From positions 1-64,000 of the forward strand of contig CAZCXZ010000001.1 of the NCBI GenBank assembly GCA_964502705.1: a DNA stretch of 64,000 bases, in the 5' to 3' direction. A program made the translations under genes and the position numbers. The notes beneath the pieces are model-generated. The model saw nothing but the letters and a program-made list of their open reading frames with translations. It was not told the origin of the DNA and did no database searches. The stretch comes from Berkiella sp964502705. Its GTDB lineage: Bacteria > Pseudomonadota > Gammaproteobacteria > Berkiellales > Berkiellaceae. This document shows positions 34,970 to 44,137 of the stretch, in pieces (position 1 is the first letter of the stretch; each line of letters opens with the position of its first letter).

Positions 34970-36574
34970 ATGACCTTAACTCGCGTGAAACCAGTTGTTC
35001 TACTCATTTTTGACGGATGGGGACATTATGAGCCTTCCCAACAATCAGGCAATGCTATTATGGCCGCCAAAACTCCCCACTGGGATCGTTTGCTGCAACA
35101 ATATCCACACACGGTACTCTCTGGCTCAGGAGAAGATGTTGGTTTACCTGATGGACAAATGGGTAACTCTGAGGTCGGCCATCTAACCCTAGGATCCGGT
35201 CGAGTTATCTACCAAGATTTAACCCGTATCAGCAAAGCCATCCAGACCGGTGAATTTTATCAAAACGCGATATTAAAAAATGCGTTTCAAAGAGCTATCA
35301 ACACGCAAAAAAGCGTGCACTTTATGGCGCTTCTCTCTGAAGGGGGCGTACACAGCCATGAAGAACATCTTTTAAGTGCGCTTGAAATGGCTTCAAAACA
35401 AGGATGCCAGTCAATTTATGTTCATGCTTTTTTAGATGGCCGCGATACGCCGCCTCAAAGTGCTAAGGCTTCTTTAGTAAAACTAGAAAATGCCATTGCA
35501 GGGATTAATGGTGCAAAACTGGCAACCGTAAGTGGTCGCTATTTTGCTATGGACCGTGACAAGCGCTGGGAGCGTGTTAAATTAGCTTATGATGCCATCA
35601 CGCACGGCAAATCAACTTATGTGGCAAGTTCAGGGGTCAAGGCGCTCGAAGATGCTTACGCACGCTCTGAAACAGATGAGTTTGTAAAACCGACTTGCAT
35701 TGTTGCGTCGGGCGATCAGGCATCGACGGTAAAATCTGGTGATGTCATGGTGTATATGAATTTTCGTTCAGATCGTGCACGCGCCCTCTCTTATGCTTAT
35801 ATGTCACCGGATTTTACCGGGTTCGAAACGCCCAACAAACCACAGCTCGGTGAATTCGTGACCCTCACCGAGTACGATAAAGCCTTAAATGCGAGTGTCG
35901 CATTTGGGCCACAAACCCACAAAAATGGCCTGGGTGAATACTTGCAGAGCCTCAATCTAAAACAATTGCGTTTAGCAGAGACAGAAAAATATGCCCATGT
36001 GACTTTCTTTTTTAATGGTGGCATCGAAAAACCTTTTAACGGTGAAGAACGAATTTTAATCCCTTCTCCGAAGGTTGCAACCTATGATGAAAAGCCACAA
36101 ATGAGCGCAGATGAATTAACGAGCGCGTTGATTAAAGGTATTGAAAGCAATCAATTTGATTGTATTGTCTGTAATTATGCAAATGCAGATATGGTGGGGC
36201 ATACTGGCAATTTTGATGCTGCGGTTAAAGCAATCGAAACACTCGATGTGTGCTTAGGTAAAATTCTCATTGCTTTAGACAAAACCGGCGGCGCAATGCT
36301 CATTACTGCTGATCATGGCAATGCAGAATGCATGGTAGATGAACAGACCCACCAACCCCATACAGCGCATACAACGTCATTGGTTCCGCTGGTTTATTAT
36401 GGCAAACAACCTTTATCTTTTGTAAGTGAAGGAAAATTGTCCGATGTCGCACCGACTTTGTTACAATTAATGGCTCTACCAAAACCCCAGGAAATGACTG
36501 GGCACTCTTTGATTCAGCCTGCCAGGGAGGCACCTCATGACACTAAAGAAAGCGGAACGAAAACGTATTCTTAA
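34970..36574 (+). CDS. gpmI: 2,3-bisphosphoglycerate-independent phosphoglycerate mutase
   Basis: Interconverts 3- and 2-phosphoglycerate using two Mn2+. 534 residues, slightly longer than usual (~510). Motifs: LIFDGWGH (metal Asp), the phosphoserine MGNSEVGH, HAFLDGRDTPP, SGRYFAMDRDKRW and ADHGNAE. The 3' end overlaps envC by 38 nt. Confidence 0.97.
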   Translation: MTLTRVKPVVLLIFDGWGHYEPSQQSGNAIMAAKTPHWDRLLQQYPHTVLSGSGEDVGLPDGQMGNSEVGHLTLGSGRVIYQDLTRISKAIQTGEFYQNAILKNAFQRAINTQKSVHFMALLSEGGVHSHEEHLLSALEMASKQGCQSIYVHAFLDGRDTPPQSAKASLVKLENAIAGINGAKLATVSGRYFAMDRDKRWERVKLAYDAITHGKSTYVASSGVKALEDAYARSETDEFVKPTCIVASGDQASTVKSGDVMVYMNFRSDRARALSYAYMSPDFTGFETPNKPQLGEFVTLTEYDKALNASVAFGPQTHKNGLGEYLQSLNLKQLRLAETEKYAHVTFFFNGGIEKPFNGEERILIPSPKVATYDEKPQMSADELTSALIKGIESNQFDCIVCNYANADMVGHTGNFDAAVKAIETLDVCLGKILIALDKTGGAMLITADHGNAECMVDEQTHQPHTAHTTSLVPLVYYGKQPLSFVSEGKLSDVAPTLLQLMALPKPQEMTGHSLIQPAREAPHDTKESGTKTYS

Positions 36575-37709
36575 TACGCTTTTTTTGTGCGCATTGATTT
36601 CACTGCTGCCCTTATCATGCAGGGCAGCACAGGATCCCACGCAAATAAAAAATTCTTTGCTCACGATACAAACTGAAATTAAAAAAATCGAAAAAAATCT
36701 CTATCATGCACACTCTGAAGAACGTTCACAGATCCAACAACTTGCAGATATAGAAAAAAAGATGGGCGAGCAAGCAGAAAGCTTGCGTGAACAAGAAAGC
36801 CAAATTCTTATCCATCAGCAAGAATTGCAAACCTTAGAAAAGCAAACGCATGAGCTGCAACAAGTCAACCAAGTGCATCAAAAAGCATTAAGTCGCCTCA
36901 TTAGCGTTACCTTTGCCCATTATCATAAAGAGCGATTAAAGTTATTGCTTAATCCTCAGGAAATGTCAAAGCTTGCACGATTGAATCAATATTATGTGCA
37001 TTTTTATGCAATGCGCGCTAATAAAATTCGCGAACTACAAGCACATTTGGGAAATGTACAAATTTTACAAGCCCAAATACAAGATAAGCAAAAAGCAATT
37101 TTAGCATTGACCGAAACTCTAAAAATGCAACAAAGCGCATTGCAAGCAAATAAAACTGAACGTGCAATTCTGCTTGAGTCATTAACCCATCAGCGAAAAG
37201 GTGCTGAGGAAAAATTAGCTCAACTACAAAGCCAAGAGCAACACCTTGAACAGCTCTTCAAAGCGATTCAATCTAAAATTTCGACCAAACCAACTTATAT
37301 CGATCCCGCTCAAGATTTTGCAAAAATGAAGCGTCGTCTGACGTTGCCCATTAAAGAACCTGGTGCATTGCTAGCAAAATTACCGCATTTAAAAAATGCT
37401 AAAGCAAAAAAATCTTATATCCAAGCACAATCTGGCACACCCGTTAATGCTATTTTCCCAGGTCGCGTTGTTTTCGCTGAATGGTTGCGTGGTGTTGGTC
37501 TGCTACTCATCATTGATCATGGTGATGGTTATATGACGCTTTATGGTAATAACCAAAAACTGTATAAAAGTTTAGGAGAATGGGTTTCAGAGGGAGAAAT
37601 GGTCGCTCGTGTTGGACAAAGCGGCGGACATGCAGAACCCGGTTTATACTTTGAGATAAGAAAGGATGGAGAAGCGTTGGATCCTACACCCTGGTTTGCG
37701 AAAGCATAG
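36537..37709 (+). CDS. envC: Murein hydrolase activator EnvC
   Basis: Periplasmic protein that activates division amidases. 390 residues: signal peptide (about 1-31), a long coiled coil (about 35-250) and a C-terminal LytM domain. The zinc site is degenerate: the family HxH position reads GLYFEI, as expected for a non-catalytic EnvC rather than an active M23 peptidase. GGGAGG ribosome site inside gpmI; gene order gpmI-envC-ctpA is conserved. Confidence 0.94.
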   Translation: MTLKKAERKRILNTLFLCALISLLPLSCRAAQDPTQIKNSLLTIQTEIKKIEKNLYHAHSEERSQIQQLADIEKKMGEQAESLREQESQILIHQQELQTLEKQTHELQQVNQVHQKALSRLISVTFAHYHKERLKLLLNPQEMSKLARLNQYYVHFYAMRANKIRELQAHLGNVQILQAQIQDKQKAILALTETLKMQQSALQANKTERAILLESLTHQRKGAEEKLAQLQSQEQHLEQLFKAIQSKISTKPTYIDPAQDFAKMKRRLTLPIKEPGALLAKLPHLKNAKAKKSYIQAQSGTPVNAIFPGRVVFAEWLRGVGLLLIIDHGDGYMTLYGNNQKLYKSLGEWVSEGEMVARVGQSGGHAEPGLYFEIRKDGEALDPTPWFAKA

Positions 37710-37762
37710 ACGGGTCAGTTCCAACGACTTGATAATTTCGCTCAACGTATAAGGATATAGGT

Positions 37763-39262
37763 ATGAGCTCATTGACAAGCCGTGCTCCGCTGCGGGCACT
37801 GTTATTTTTACTGGCCCTACAAGCAACCACTTTTTCTTCTAGCCTGATGGCAAAGGAAAAAGAGAAATCTGCACCAACCGGGGTCAAGGCAACCATTCAA
37901 GAGACTCTGCCTTTAGATGATTTGCAACGCTTTACAGCGGTTGTAGAACAAATTCGTAAATATTATGTGAAACCCGTAGATGATAAAGAACTCTTCGAAA
38001 ATGCCATTCGTGGCATGCTAAGTGGACTTGACCCCCACTCAGCCTATTTAGATGAGAGTGAATTTTCAGATCTTCGAGCCAACACTTCCGGTAAATTTGG
38101 CGGCTTAGGCATTGAAGTCACGATGGAAGATGGCTTCGTACGAGTTATCAGTCCTATCGACGACACTCCCGCAAGTCGAGCTGGCATTAAATCCGGCGAC
38201 TTTATCGTTAAGCTGGACGATACCCCGGTCAAAGGCCTGACATTGAAAAAGGCCGTTGAAATCATGCGTGGTGATCGCGGCACAAACATTTTACTGACGG
38301 TTGTGCGCAAAGGGACCAATGCCCCTCTAAAAATAAAAGTCACCCGTGACATTATCCAGGTGAAGAGTATTCGAACAAAAATTTTAGATAAGGATTATGG
38401 CTACATTCGTGTATCCCAATTTCAAACCCATTCGGGCGAAGATATGGTACAGGCCATTGAAAAATTAAATAAAGAATCCAAGAATCAACTTAAAGGTCTT
38501 GTCATCGACTTACGTAACAACCCCGGTGGTATTTTAGAGTCTTCAGTTAAGGTTGCGGATGCCTTCTTAGACAAATCTAAGCTCAATTATAATGGCATGA
38601 TCGTCTATACAGAAGGTCGATTACCAGGTTCAGAAATTAAAGAATTGGCAAGTGATGGAGACATCATGCAAGGCAAGCCGATTGTGGTCATTGTGAATGG
38701 CGGATCAGCATCTGCATCAGAAATTGTGGCTGGTGCTTTGCAAGATCACAAACGTGCCTTGATTGTTGGCACACAGACCTTTGGTAAAGGCTCCGTGCAA
38801 ACCGTGTTGCCATTACGTGATAATCATGGCTTAAAGCTGACGACAGCACTTTATTTCACACCTGCGGGTCGCTCAATTCAAGCAAAGGGGATCGTACCTG
38901 ATATTGAGATCCAAGATATCAAAATGCCTGAAGCAAAACATGATGAGCTAGAAGAACTCGTGAATATCCGCGAAAGTGATTTAGATGGTCATTTAGAAAA
39001 CGGATCTAAGAAAACCGATAAATCGCTCGAAAAAGAGCCTATCGCCAATATCGAGAAATCCGATTCTGAACCCAGCAAAGAAGCTAAGGCCGAAACGGAT
39101 GAAGGTAAACTGGCTCTTAAAAACGACTACCAGCTAAATGAAGCATTGAACATGCTAAAGAGCTTAACGTTTATTGAGTCAAGACGATCACAAAAGGATA
39201 AGCCAGCAGCCGCAACATTAAAAAATGCAAAAGAAACCATTACCGAAACGCAGGGCCAGTAA
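37763..39262 (+). CDS. ctpA: Carboxyl-terminal processing protease (S41)
   Basis: Periplasmic protease of 499 residues. Signal peptide (about 1-29), PDZ domain (about 110-195) and an S41 catalytic core with GGSASASEIVAG (Ser) and GKGSVQ (Lys) forming the dyad. The last ~120 residues are charged and low complexity (KKTDKSLEKEP and similar). AAGGATAT ribosome site. In related bacteria EnvC-linked CtpA trims cell-wall hydrolases. Confidence 0.95.
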   Translation: MSSLTSRAPLRALLFLLALQATTFSSSLMAKEKEKSAPTGVKATIQETLPLDDLQRFTAVVEQIRKYYVKPVDDKELFENAIRGMLSGLDPHSAYLDESEFSDLRANTSGKFGGLGIEVTMEDGFVRVISPIDDTPASRAGIKSGDFIVKLDDTPVKGLTLKKAVEIMRGDRGTNILLTVVRKGTNAPLKIKVTRDIIQVKSIRTKILDKDYGYIRVSQFQTHSGEDMVQAIEKLNKESKNQLKGLVIDLRNNPGGILESSVKVADAFLDKSKLNYNGMIVYTEGRLPGSEIKELASDGDIMQGKPIVVIVNGGSASASEIVAGALQDHKRALIVGTQTFGKGSVQTVLPLRDNHGLKLTTALYFTPAGRSIQAKGIVPDIEIQDIKMPEAKHDELEELVNIRESDLDGHLENGSKKTDKSLEKEPIANIEKSDSEPSKEAKAETDEGKLALKNDYQLNEALNMLKSLTFIESRRSQKDKPAAATLKNAKETITETQGQ

Positions 39263-39325
39263 GGCACTGCGTGTACTTTCTCTAAAATTTTGACAACTTT
39301 CAAAGTTTGCAAAAACCTATAGAAA

Positions 39326-39349
39326 GTCATGATAATTTGTTATCATGAC
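39326..39349. promoter_or_regulatory. Perfect 10-bp palindrome upstream of the P-type ATPase
   Basis: GTCATGATAA-TTTG-TTATCATGAC lies 38 bp before the ATPase start and contains a GATAAT that could serve as a -10 box. The symmetry suggests an operator. It resembles but does not match a Fur box, because the half-site spacing is 4 and not 3. There is no U-tract, so it is not a terminator for ctpA. Confidence 0.5.
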
Positions 39350-39386
39350 GAAATTTTAGCGCATTGCTGTCAAAAGTAGTTTCCGT

Positions 39387-41408
39387 GTGATTTTTAATCA
39401 TTTTGATCAAGATCTTAAGCGAATAGGGACTCTGGAAAAGAGCTTGTTACTGCGTCTTGTGCTTTCTGGGGTAGCCGTCTTATTTTTAACTTGGTTGTCT
39501 GTTTTAATTGAATTTGGCAGCCCAACGTTCTCCCATGAAATATATTACTGGGCTGGCCTCACACTCACGACTCCTATCCTTTACTTTGCGGGCGTTCCTT
39601 TTTTTCGTTCGATGTTTGATGTCCATTCACCACGCTTCTCTATTGATATTCCTCTATTGCTAGCTCTGGTATGTGGTTATGGGTATTCCCTTTATGCCAC
39701 TTTATTCCCCGCTGATAATTTATTTGCCTATTTTGATTCGATCTTAATTGTCTTATTTATTGTTTATGCTGGTCGTTATATGGAAATATTTTGCCGTAGA
39801 CGAATTGGGAGATTAGCACAAAGTTTAAGTGTAACACCTTCAACACAAGTCAAAGTGATCAAAGCGGATAACCAATTTCATTCCTGCGAACTTAAAGATA
39901 TTGTCTTAGGTGATATTTTATATATTGGCCCGGGTGAATATTTCCCTGTTGATGGCATTATTCTAGAAAGCGACACCAGTGTTGATGAATCCATGATCAC
40001 AGGCGAAGCACATGCTATTCCTAAATTCACTCATGAAGTCGTTCGAGCAGGTACCTGCAACTTAGATAAAGCGATAACGATCAGGGCTACAAGCACTTTC
40101 CATCACTCCTATTTTGGAAAAATCTTATTTACACTGCAACAAGCTGTGCCTAACAAGGAAAAGGAAACCTCTCCGAGCGACCCGATTGCGCTTTGGCATC
40201 AAATGATAGCGCTCACTTGCTCTGCCGCAATTTATTGTTGGTGGTTACCTTTTGATCATGCTTTTGCTTTATTTTGTGCAACTTGTGCTATCTTGATCAC
40301 TTGCCCTTGCACTATCGCAATCGCCTATCCTTTGACTTGCGCTTGCGTTTTAGAAGTGTGCGCCAGAAAAGGCATCCTTATTAAAAATCCTTCCGCTTTT
40401 TTTAAATTTAGTGAAGTTGAGCATATTTTATTTGATAAAACTGGCACCCTCACCGAAGGAAGTTTGATTGTTGCTAAAGCAGAATTCTATAATGGCGCCA
40501 AACCAGAAGAAGCTTTACCGCTCATTTCATTAATTGAGCAGAACACCCATCATCCTATTGCTCATGCTATCGTTCAATATAGTCGCGAACGCTATCCAGA
40601 ATTAGATACTGCCAACATTCAGCGTTTGCGTGTTTTTCCAGGCAAAGGTGTGAGAGCCATTATTAATGGCCGGTTTACCTTAATTGGCTCTTCTGATTGG
40701 CTACGAAAGAATGGCATCTTTGTGCCCGCCGATGTCATCGCAGCACAAGAAACCCAAATTCATTCTGATCTCATTTTTGTACATTGTGCGATTGATGGTT
40801 TAGAAGTGGCGCGTATTCATTTGAAAGATAAAATCCGCAAGGAAGCGGCAGAAGTGATTCATTTCTTAAAACAACGCAATATTGAGATGACCGTATTAAG
40901 CGGTGATAGGCCCGCGATCGTGAATGCCATTGCAAGCCAGCTAGGCCCTATTATTGCAACAGCCCAAGCCATGCCCCAAGATAAAGAAGCCCAAGTCGCT
41001 CTTTTACAAGATCAAGGCAATATTACTGCAATGGTCGGTGATGGTTTAAACGATGCGCCAGCATTAAAGCGCGCGGATATTGGCATAGCAATTGGTACTG
41101 GGAATGCGATTTCCATTGCGTCGTCAGATATTATCTTGCAACATCCTGAATTAACGCTGATTACGGATTGCCTTTTACTCAGCATCGCATCGCGCAAAAT
41201 TTTGCGACAAAATCATTTGTTGGGATTAGGGTTTTGTCTTTTTATGTTGCCTTTTGCGGCTTTCGGGCAATTATCGCCCTTAATGATGTTAACCAGCCTT
41301 TGTCTTAGCACGTTAATTGTTATGGCAAACACTGCTCGCTTGAAATTCTTCAAATTCTCTCTTTTTAATCATGCAGGTCCATCAAGCTTGCGAGAATTGC
41401 CAATTTAG
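39387..41408 (+). CDS. P1B-type heavy-metal ATPase without N-terminal metal-binding domain
   Basis: A 673-residue cation pump, probably for copper. Actuator TGEA, membrane CPC motif (ILITCPCTIAIAYP), phosphorylation DKTGT, nucleotide-domain HP (THHPIAHAI) and hinge GDGLNDAP are intact. No CxxC-type HMA domain precedes the first helix. The last helices lack the YN and MSxSS residues typical of Cu+ pumps; instead they read FCLFMLPF and SLCLSTLIV. The region around CPC is unusually Cys-rich. Start GTG 39387 with a weak ribosome site. CopA/CcoI-like, but metal specificity is uncertain. Confidence 0.85.
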   Translation: MIFNHFDQDLKRIGTLEKSLLLRLVLSGVAVLFLTWLSVLIEFGSPTFSHEIYYWAGLTLTTPILYFAGVPFFRSMFDVHSPRFSIDIPLLLALVCGYGYSLYATLFPADNLFAYFDSILIVLFIVYAGRYMEIFCRRRIGRLAQSLSVTPSTQVKVIKADNQFHSCELKDIVLGDILYIGPGEYFPVDGIILESDTSVDESMITGEAHAIPKFTHEVVRAGTCNLDKAITIRATSTFHHSYFGKILFTLQQAVPNKEKETSPSDPIALWHQMIALTCSAAIYCWWLPFDHAFALFCATCAILITCPCTIAIAYPLTCACVLEVCARKGILIKNPSAFFKFSEVEHILFDKTGTLTEGSLIVAKAEFYNGAKPEEALPLISLIEQNTHHPIAHAIVQYSRERYPELDTANIQRLRVFPGKGVRAIINGRFTLIGSSDWLRKNGIFVPADVIAAQETQIHSDLIFVHCAIDGLEVARIHLKDKIRKEAAEVIHFLKQRNIEMTVLSGDRPAIVNAIASQLGPIIATAQAMPQDKEAQVALLQDQGNITAMVGDGLNDAPALKRADIGIAIGTGNAISIASSDIILQHPELTLITDCLLLSIASRKILRQNHLLGLGFCLFMLPFAAFGQLSPLMMLTSLCLSTLIVMANTARLKFFKFSLFNHAGPSSLRELPI

Positions 41409-41414
41409 CTTGCA

Positions 41415-42284
41415 CTAACCTAGCGCAAGCTCTTGGCCTAATGCTGTTCTTAGTTTTTGAATAGAAGCATTTTCTAACTGCCGCACACGCTCGATAGAAA
41501 TATCATAGGCTTCAGCCAATTCTTTTAAAGAAGCTTTTGGCTCTTGTAACCAACGTTTTGAAATAATGTCAGAACTACGTGGATCTAACGTTTGCAACGC
41601 TAGCTGCAAACGCTCTTGCGCTTGTTCTTCCCAATTATTGTTTATTGCATGAAATGCCGGATCAGCGCTTTGTGGAGCAGGTAAATAGTGTGCGGGTGAT
41701 TGATCATCACTGTCATCATCTAATCCACTCTCAAACGAAGCATCATGTGCGTTTAAGCGATTTTCCATTTCCAAAACATCTTTAGTGCTCACACCTAAGT
41801 CTTGGGCCACTTGGGCAACTTCTTGTTGTGTAAACCAACCCAAGCGTTGTTTTGCTTGGCGCAAATTAAAAAATAATTTGCGTTGTGATTTTGTGGTGGC
41901 AACTTTTACAATCCGCCAATTGCGGATCACAAATTCATGTATTTCCGATTTGATCCAATGAACCGCAAAGGAAACCAACCGAACCTTCATATCGGGATCA
42001 AAACGTTTCACCGCTTTCATGAGGCCAATCGAGCCTTCTTGAATGAGATCAGCAACTTGCAATCCGTACCCACTATACATTTTAGCAATACGCACCACAT
42101 AACGAAGGTGCGCAAGCACTAATCGCTGAGCTGCCAAAAGATCCCCTTCTTCCCGGTAACGTTTAGCGAGCGCATATTCTTCATCGACGCTCAATAAAGG
42201 TTCTGCGTTAACAGCACGCATATAGGACTGTAATCCATCTGCGGGCACCGGTAAGGATTTAATTGCTTGTAACTGCACGGACAT
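41415..42284 (-). CDS. rpoH: RNA polymerase sigma-32 factor RpoH
   Basis: Heat-shock sigma factor of 289 residues. Region 2 (DLIQEGSIGLMKAVKRFDP), the RpoH box QRKLFFNLR and region 4.2 (SIERVRQLENASIQKLR) identify it over RpoD or RpoS. ATG 42284 is preceded by GGAGAC; an in-frame reading to 42311 is not needed. A CIRCE operator lies 34-60 nt upstream, implying repression by HrcA. Converges on the ATPase gene with 6 nt between stops. Confidence 0.97.
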   Translation of the reverse strand: MSVQLQAIKSLPVPADGLQSYMRAVNAEPLLSVDEEYALAKRYREEGDLLAAQRLVLAHLRYVVRIAKMYSGYGLQVADLIQEGSIGLMKAVKRFDPDMKVRLVSFAVHWIKSEIHEFVIRNWRIVKVATTKSQRKLFFNLRQAKQRLGWFTQQEVAQVAQDLGVSTKDVLEMENRLNAHDASFESGLDDDSDDQSPAHYLPAPQSADPAFHAINNNWEEQAQERLQLALQTLDPRSSDIISKRWLQEPKASLKELAEAYDISIERVRQLENASIQKLRTALGQELALG

Positions 42285-42317
42285 ATACTTTCGTCTCCAA
42301 CTTATACTCAAATTAGT

Positions 42318-42344
42318 TTAGCACTCTAATGCCAAGAGTGCTAC
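42318..42344 (-). promoter_or_regulatory. CIRCE operator (HrcA-binding) upstream of rpoH
   Basis: TTAGCACTC-N9-GAGTGCTAC matches the CIRCE consensus TTAGCACTC-N9-GAGTGCTAA at 17 of 18 positions with exact spacing. It lies 34 nt before the rpoH ATG and 105 nt before the divergent gene at 42450, so rpoH is the likelier target. Confidence 0.88.
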
Positions 42345-42449
42345 TGCATAAATATCAACCATATCAAAGGCTTATAATTTTAATAGGAGTAATTAAGCAA
42401 ACTTTCTTTTTATAACATATACTTTTCAAAAGAGGAAAGGGAGGACCCT

Positions 42450-42803
42450 ATGGCTTATTTTATTGTCGACGCGCCCTACGAACGCTGCTTTGAGCTTTTC
42501 TTTCAGGATGAGCTAGGCTATCCAAACTTCTATCGCATGACTGAATTATTAGGTGATGAAGTGCCCTATCAGCAACTAACCCTGCTTGTGCCCTATCCAA
42601 GCAAAGCGCCAACGATTATTAAACGGATCGACGAACGCGCTGACAAACTTGGCGTTAAATCGGTGCAATTTGGCGCAGGCTTAGAAACAGCTTTTGTGTT
42701 TGATGAGCGAGGGCAGCTTATCTTGCCTGAGCCATTTAAAGAAGCATTGCGTTTAGCGGTCGATCAATTTTTGGGAAAAAGCCGCATGTCTGGGGCTGCT
42801 TAA
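42450..42803 (+). CDS. Hypothetical protein, 117 residues
   Basis: A small soluble protein with no signal peptide or membrane helix. A strong GGGAGG ribosome site 5-6 nt upstream and a balanced composition make it a real gene. No family recognised. Divergent from rpoH across the CIRCE region, so HrcA might also affect it. Confidence 0.65.
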   Translation: MAYFIVDAPYERCFELFFQDELGYPNFYRMTELLGDEVPYQQLTLLVPYPSKAPTIIKRIDERADKLGVKSVQFGAGLETAFVFDERGQLILPEPFKEALRLAVDQFLGKSRMSGAA

Positions 42804-42851
42804 CCCTCACCAAGACCACTCCTCAGCAAAATCCCACCTTTGGTCATCTGT

Positions 42852-42887
42852 ATGATTGCGAAGACCTCGCATCATAGTTAGTCTTCG
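42852..42887 (+). promoter_or_regulatory. Two mutually exclusive hairpins before the 389-residue gene
   Basis: ATGATTGCG (42852-60) can pair with CGCATCAT (42868-75) through one bulge. CGAAGAC (42859-65) can instead pair with GTCTTCG (42881-87). The two overlap and cannot coexist. They lie in the 120-nt gap ahead of the gene at 42924 and may be an attenuator-like switch or a weak terminator of the previous gene. Confidence 0.3.
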
Positions 42888-42923
42888 TTCTTAATTCCAT
42901 AACCACTGATTGAGAAATGAATC

Positions 42924-44093
42924 ATGACCACTATCTATAATACCGTCGCTAAAGATGCTGCTAAGTTTATTTGGAAAGGCATCAGCTCCGTAATGCCTCA
43001 TATTGCTACTTGGTTTGCAGCTGACACCGTTGGTGATGTTGCTGATTGGGCCATGAGCAAAAAGGCTGCTGCTGAAGCCGCCCCTGCAAAAAAGCAAGGC
43101 TTTTTTTCACGCCTTAATCCGCTCAATGTATTAAAAAAGCTGAACCCTGTCTCTGCGGTTTCCTTTGCAGCAAGACCTTTCTTGAGCGCTAAAAAAGCGA
43201 TTAGCTGGTTCATATTTGAAGATCTGGTTCACGCAATGAAAGACAAAACCGATGCGCTATCAGAAAAATTAGCGCCTATCGCTGAAAATTTCCTGACCCC
43301 CATTCTTGAAAAGGTCACCACCCCGGTTATTGATTATTTACAAAATAACGGCTTAATGGAAATACCCAAAGCACCGGTAACTTGCCCCGTTACAATCTGT
43401 GAAACCGTTGCGCCCAGTTTTGAAACGCTTAAAGAAGTTGCAAAACAAGCTACCACCACCGAACAAACAGGCGGTTGGTTTTCAACGCTTTGGAACGCCG
43501 CAAGCAAACCGCTCGTTAATTTAAAAGATTTAACAGGTAATGCTGCGCCAAAAGTGGCAACCACACTGCCTTTGAAAGAAGCGTTTAAAGAATTTGCAAC
43601 AACACAACCTATTGTTGACACATCAGAAACCCTGATTAAAGAAGCCGCTAAGGCTGTCACACAAAGACAAATACCAGAAGGGTATCTTGGTTTGACTGAA
43701 AAATATGCAGAACCCGCGGGTCGTTACGTTGCACAAACATTGAGTACGGCATATAACGGCGTGACCAAATTAGTTCAAAAACCTGCTGATCTCACGCATG
43801 CAGTCCAAGAATCGGCAAATGTATTCGCTGATGCAATTGGTGTTCGCCCAGCATATGTCTATGCCGCAGGCGCAGGAATTGCGCTGCTCGCAAGTTATGG
43901 CCTTTATAGTGGCTTACGTGGTTGGACTAGCAACAATACGGCCGTTGCTAATGCCAACGCCAATGCACAAGGCGGAAACGCGCTTGGCAACCAAGTGAAT
44001 CTGATTGTTAATGTACGAGGCGATGGAACTCCCGTTGCTGCGACCTCTGTTGTAGATCCGAGCCATTCCCCACAAAGACTGACTGCAAAATAA
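42924..44093 (+). CDS. Unrecognised 389-residue protein, amphipathic helices and one membrane segment
   Basis: Ala-, Lys- and Thr-rich protein with many predicted amphipathic helices across residues 1-300 (for example AKFIWKGISSVMPHIATWF), no signal peptide, and one clear membrane helix at about 310-331. An Asn/Ala/Gly linker and a short polar tail follow. No enzyme motif seen. The layout resembles membrane-associating effectors or apolipoprotein-like proteins more than a metabolic enzyme, but this is inference. Weak ribosome site. Confidence 0.6.
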   Translation: MTTIYNTVAKDAAKFIWKGISSVMPHIATWFAADTVGDVADWAMSKKAAAEAAPAKKQGFFSRLNPLNVLKKLNPVSAVSFAARPFLSAKKAISWFIFEDLVHAMKDKTDALSEKLAPIAENFLTPILEKVTTPVIDYLQNNGLMEIPKAPVTCPVTICETVAPSFETLKEVAKQATTTEQTGGWFSTLWNAASKPLVNLKDLTGNAAPKVATTLPLKEAFKEFATTQPIVDTSETLIKEAAKAVTQRQIPEGYLGLTEKYAEPAGRYVAQTLSTAYNGVTKLVQKPADLTHAVQESANVFADAIGVRPAYVYAAGAGIALLASYGLYSGLRGWTSNNTAVANANANAQGGNALGNQVNLIVNVRGDGTPVAATSVVDPSHSPQRLTAK

Positions 44094-44106
44094 AATCACT
44101 TTGCGA

Positions 44107-44137
44107 GGCTTAAGGAGCAAACGTTGCTCTTTAAGCC
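44107..44137. terminator. Long hairpin between convergent genes
   Basis: A 14-bp stem (44107-44120 with 44124-44137, one G-U pair, loop ACG) spans the stop codon of the fatty acid hydroxylase gene and the end of the 389-residue gene. No U-tract on either side, so it may act as a transcript-end stabiliser or a weak bidirectional terminator. Confidence 0.45.

Noticed and set aside
36537..37709. Active M23 endopeptidase
   Set aside because: The zinc-binding HxH position is GLYFEI, so the LytM domain is degenerate as in EnvC.
39326..39349. Fur box
   Set aside because: TGATAA and TTATCA half-sites are 4 nt apart, whereas the Fur 7-1-7 pattern needs 3; kept only as an unnamed palindrome.
41407..41432. 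Terminator between the ATPase and rpoH genes
   Set aside because: A 7-bp stem exists but has no U-tract on either strand and lies in rpoH coding sequence.
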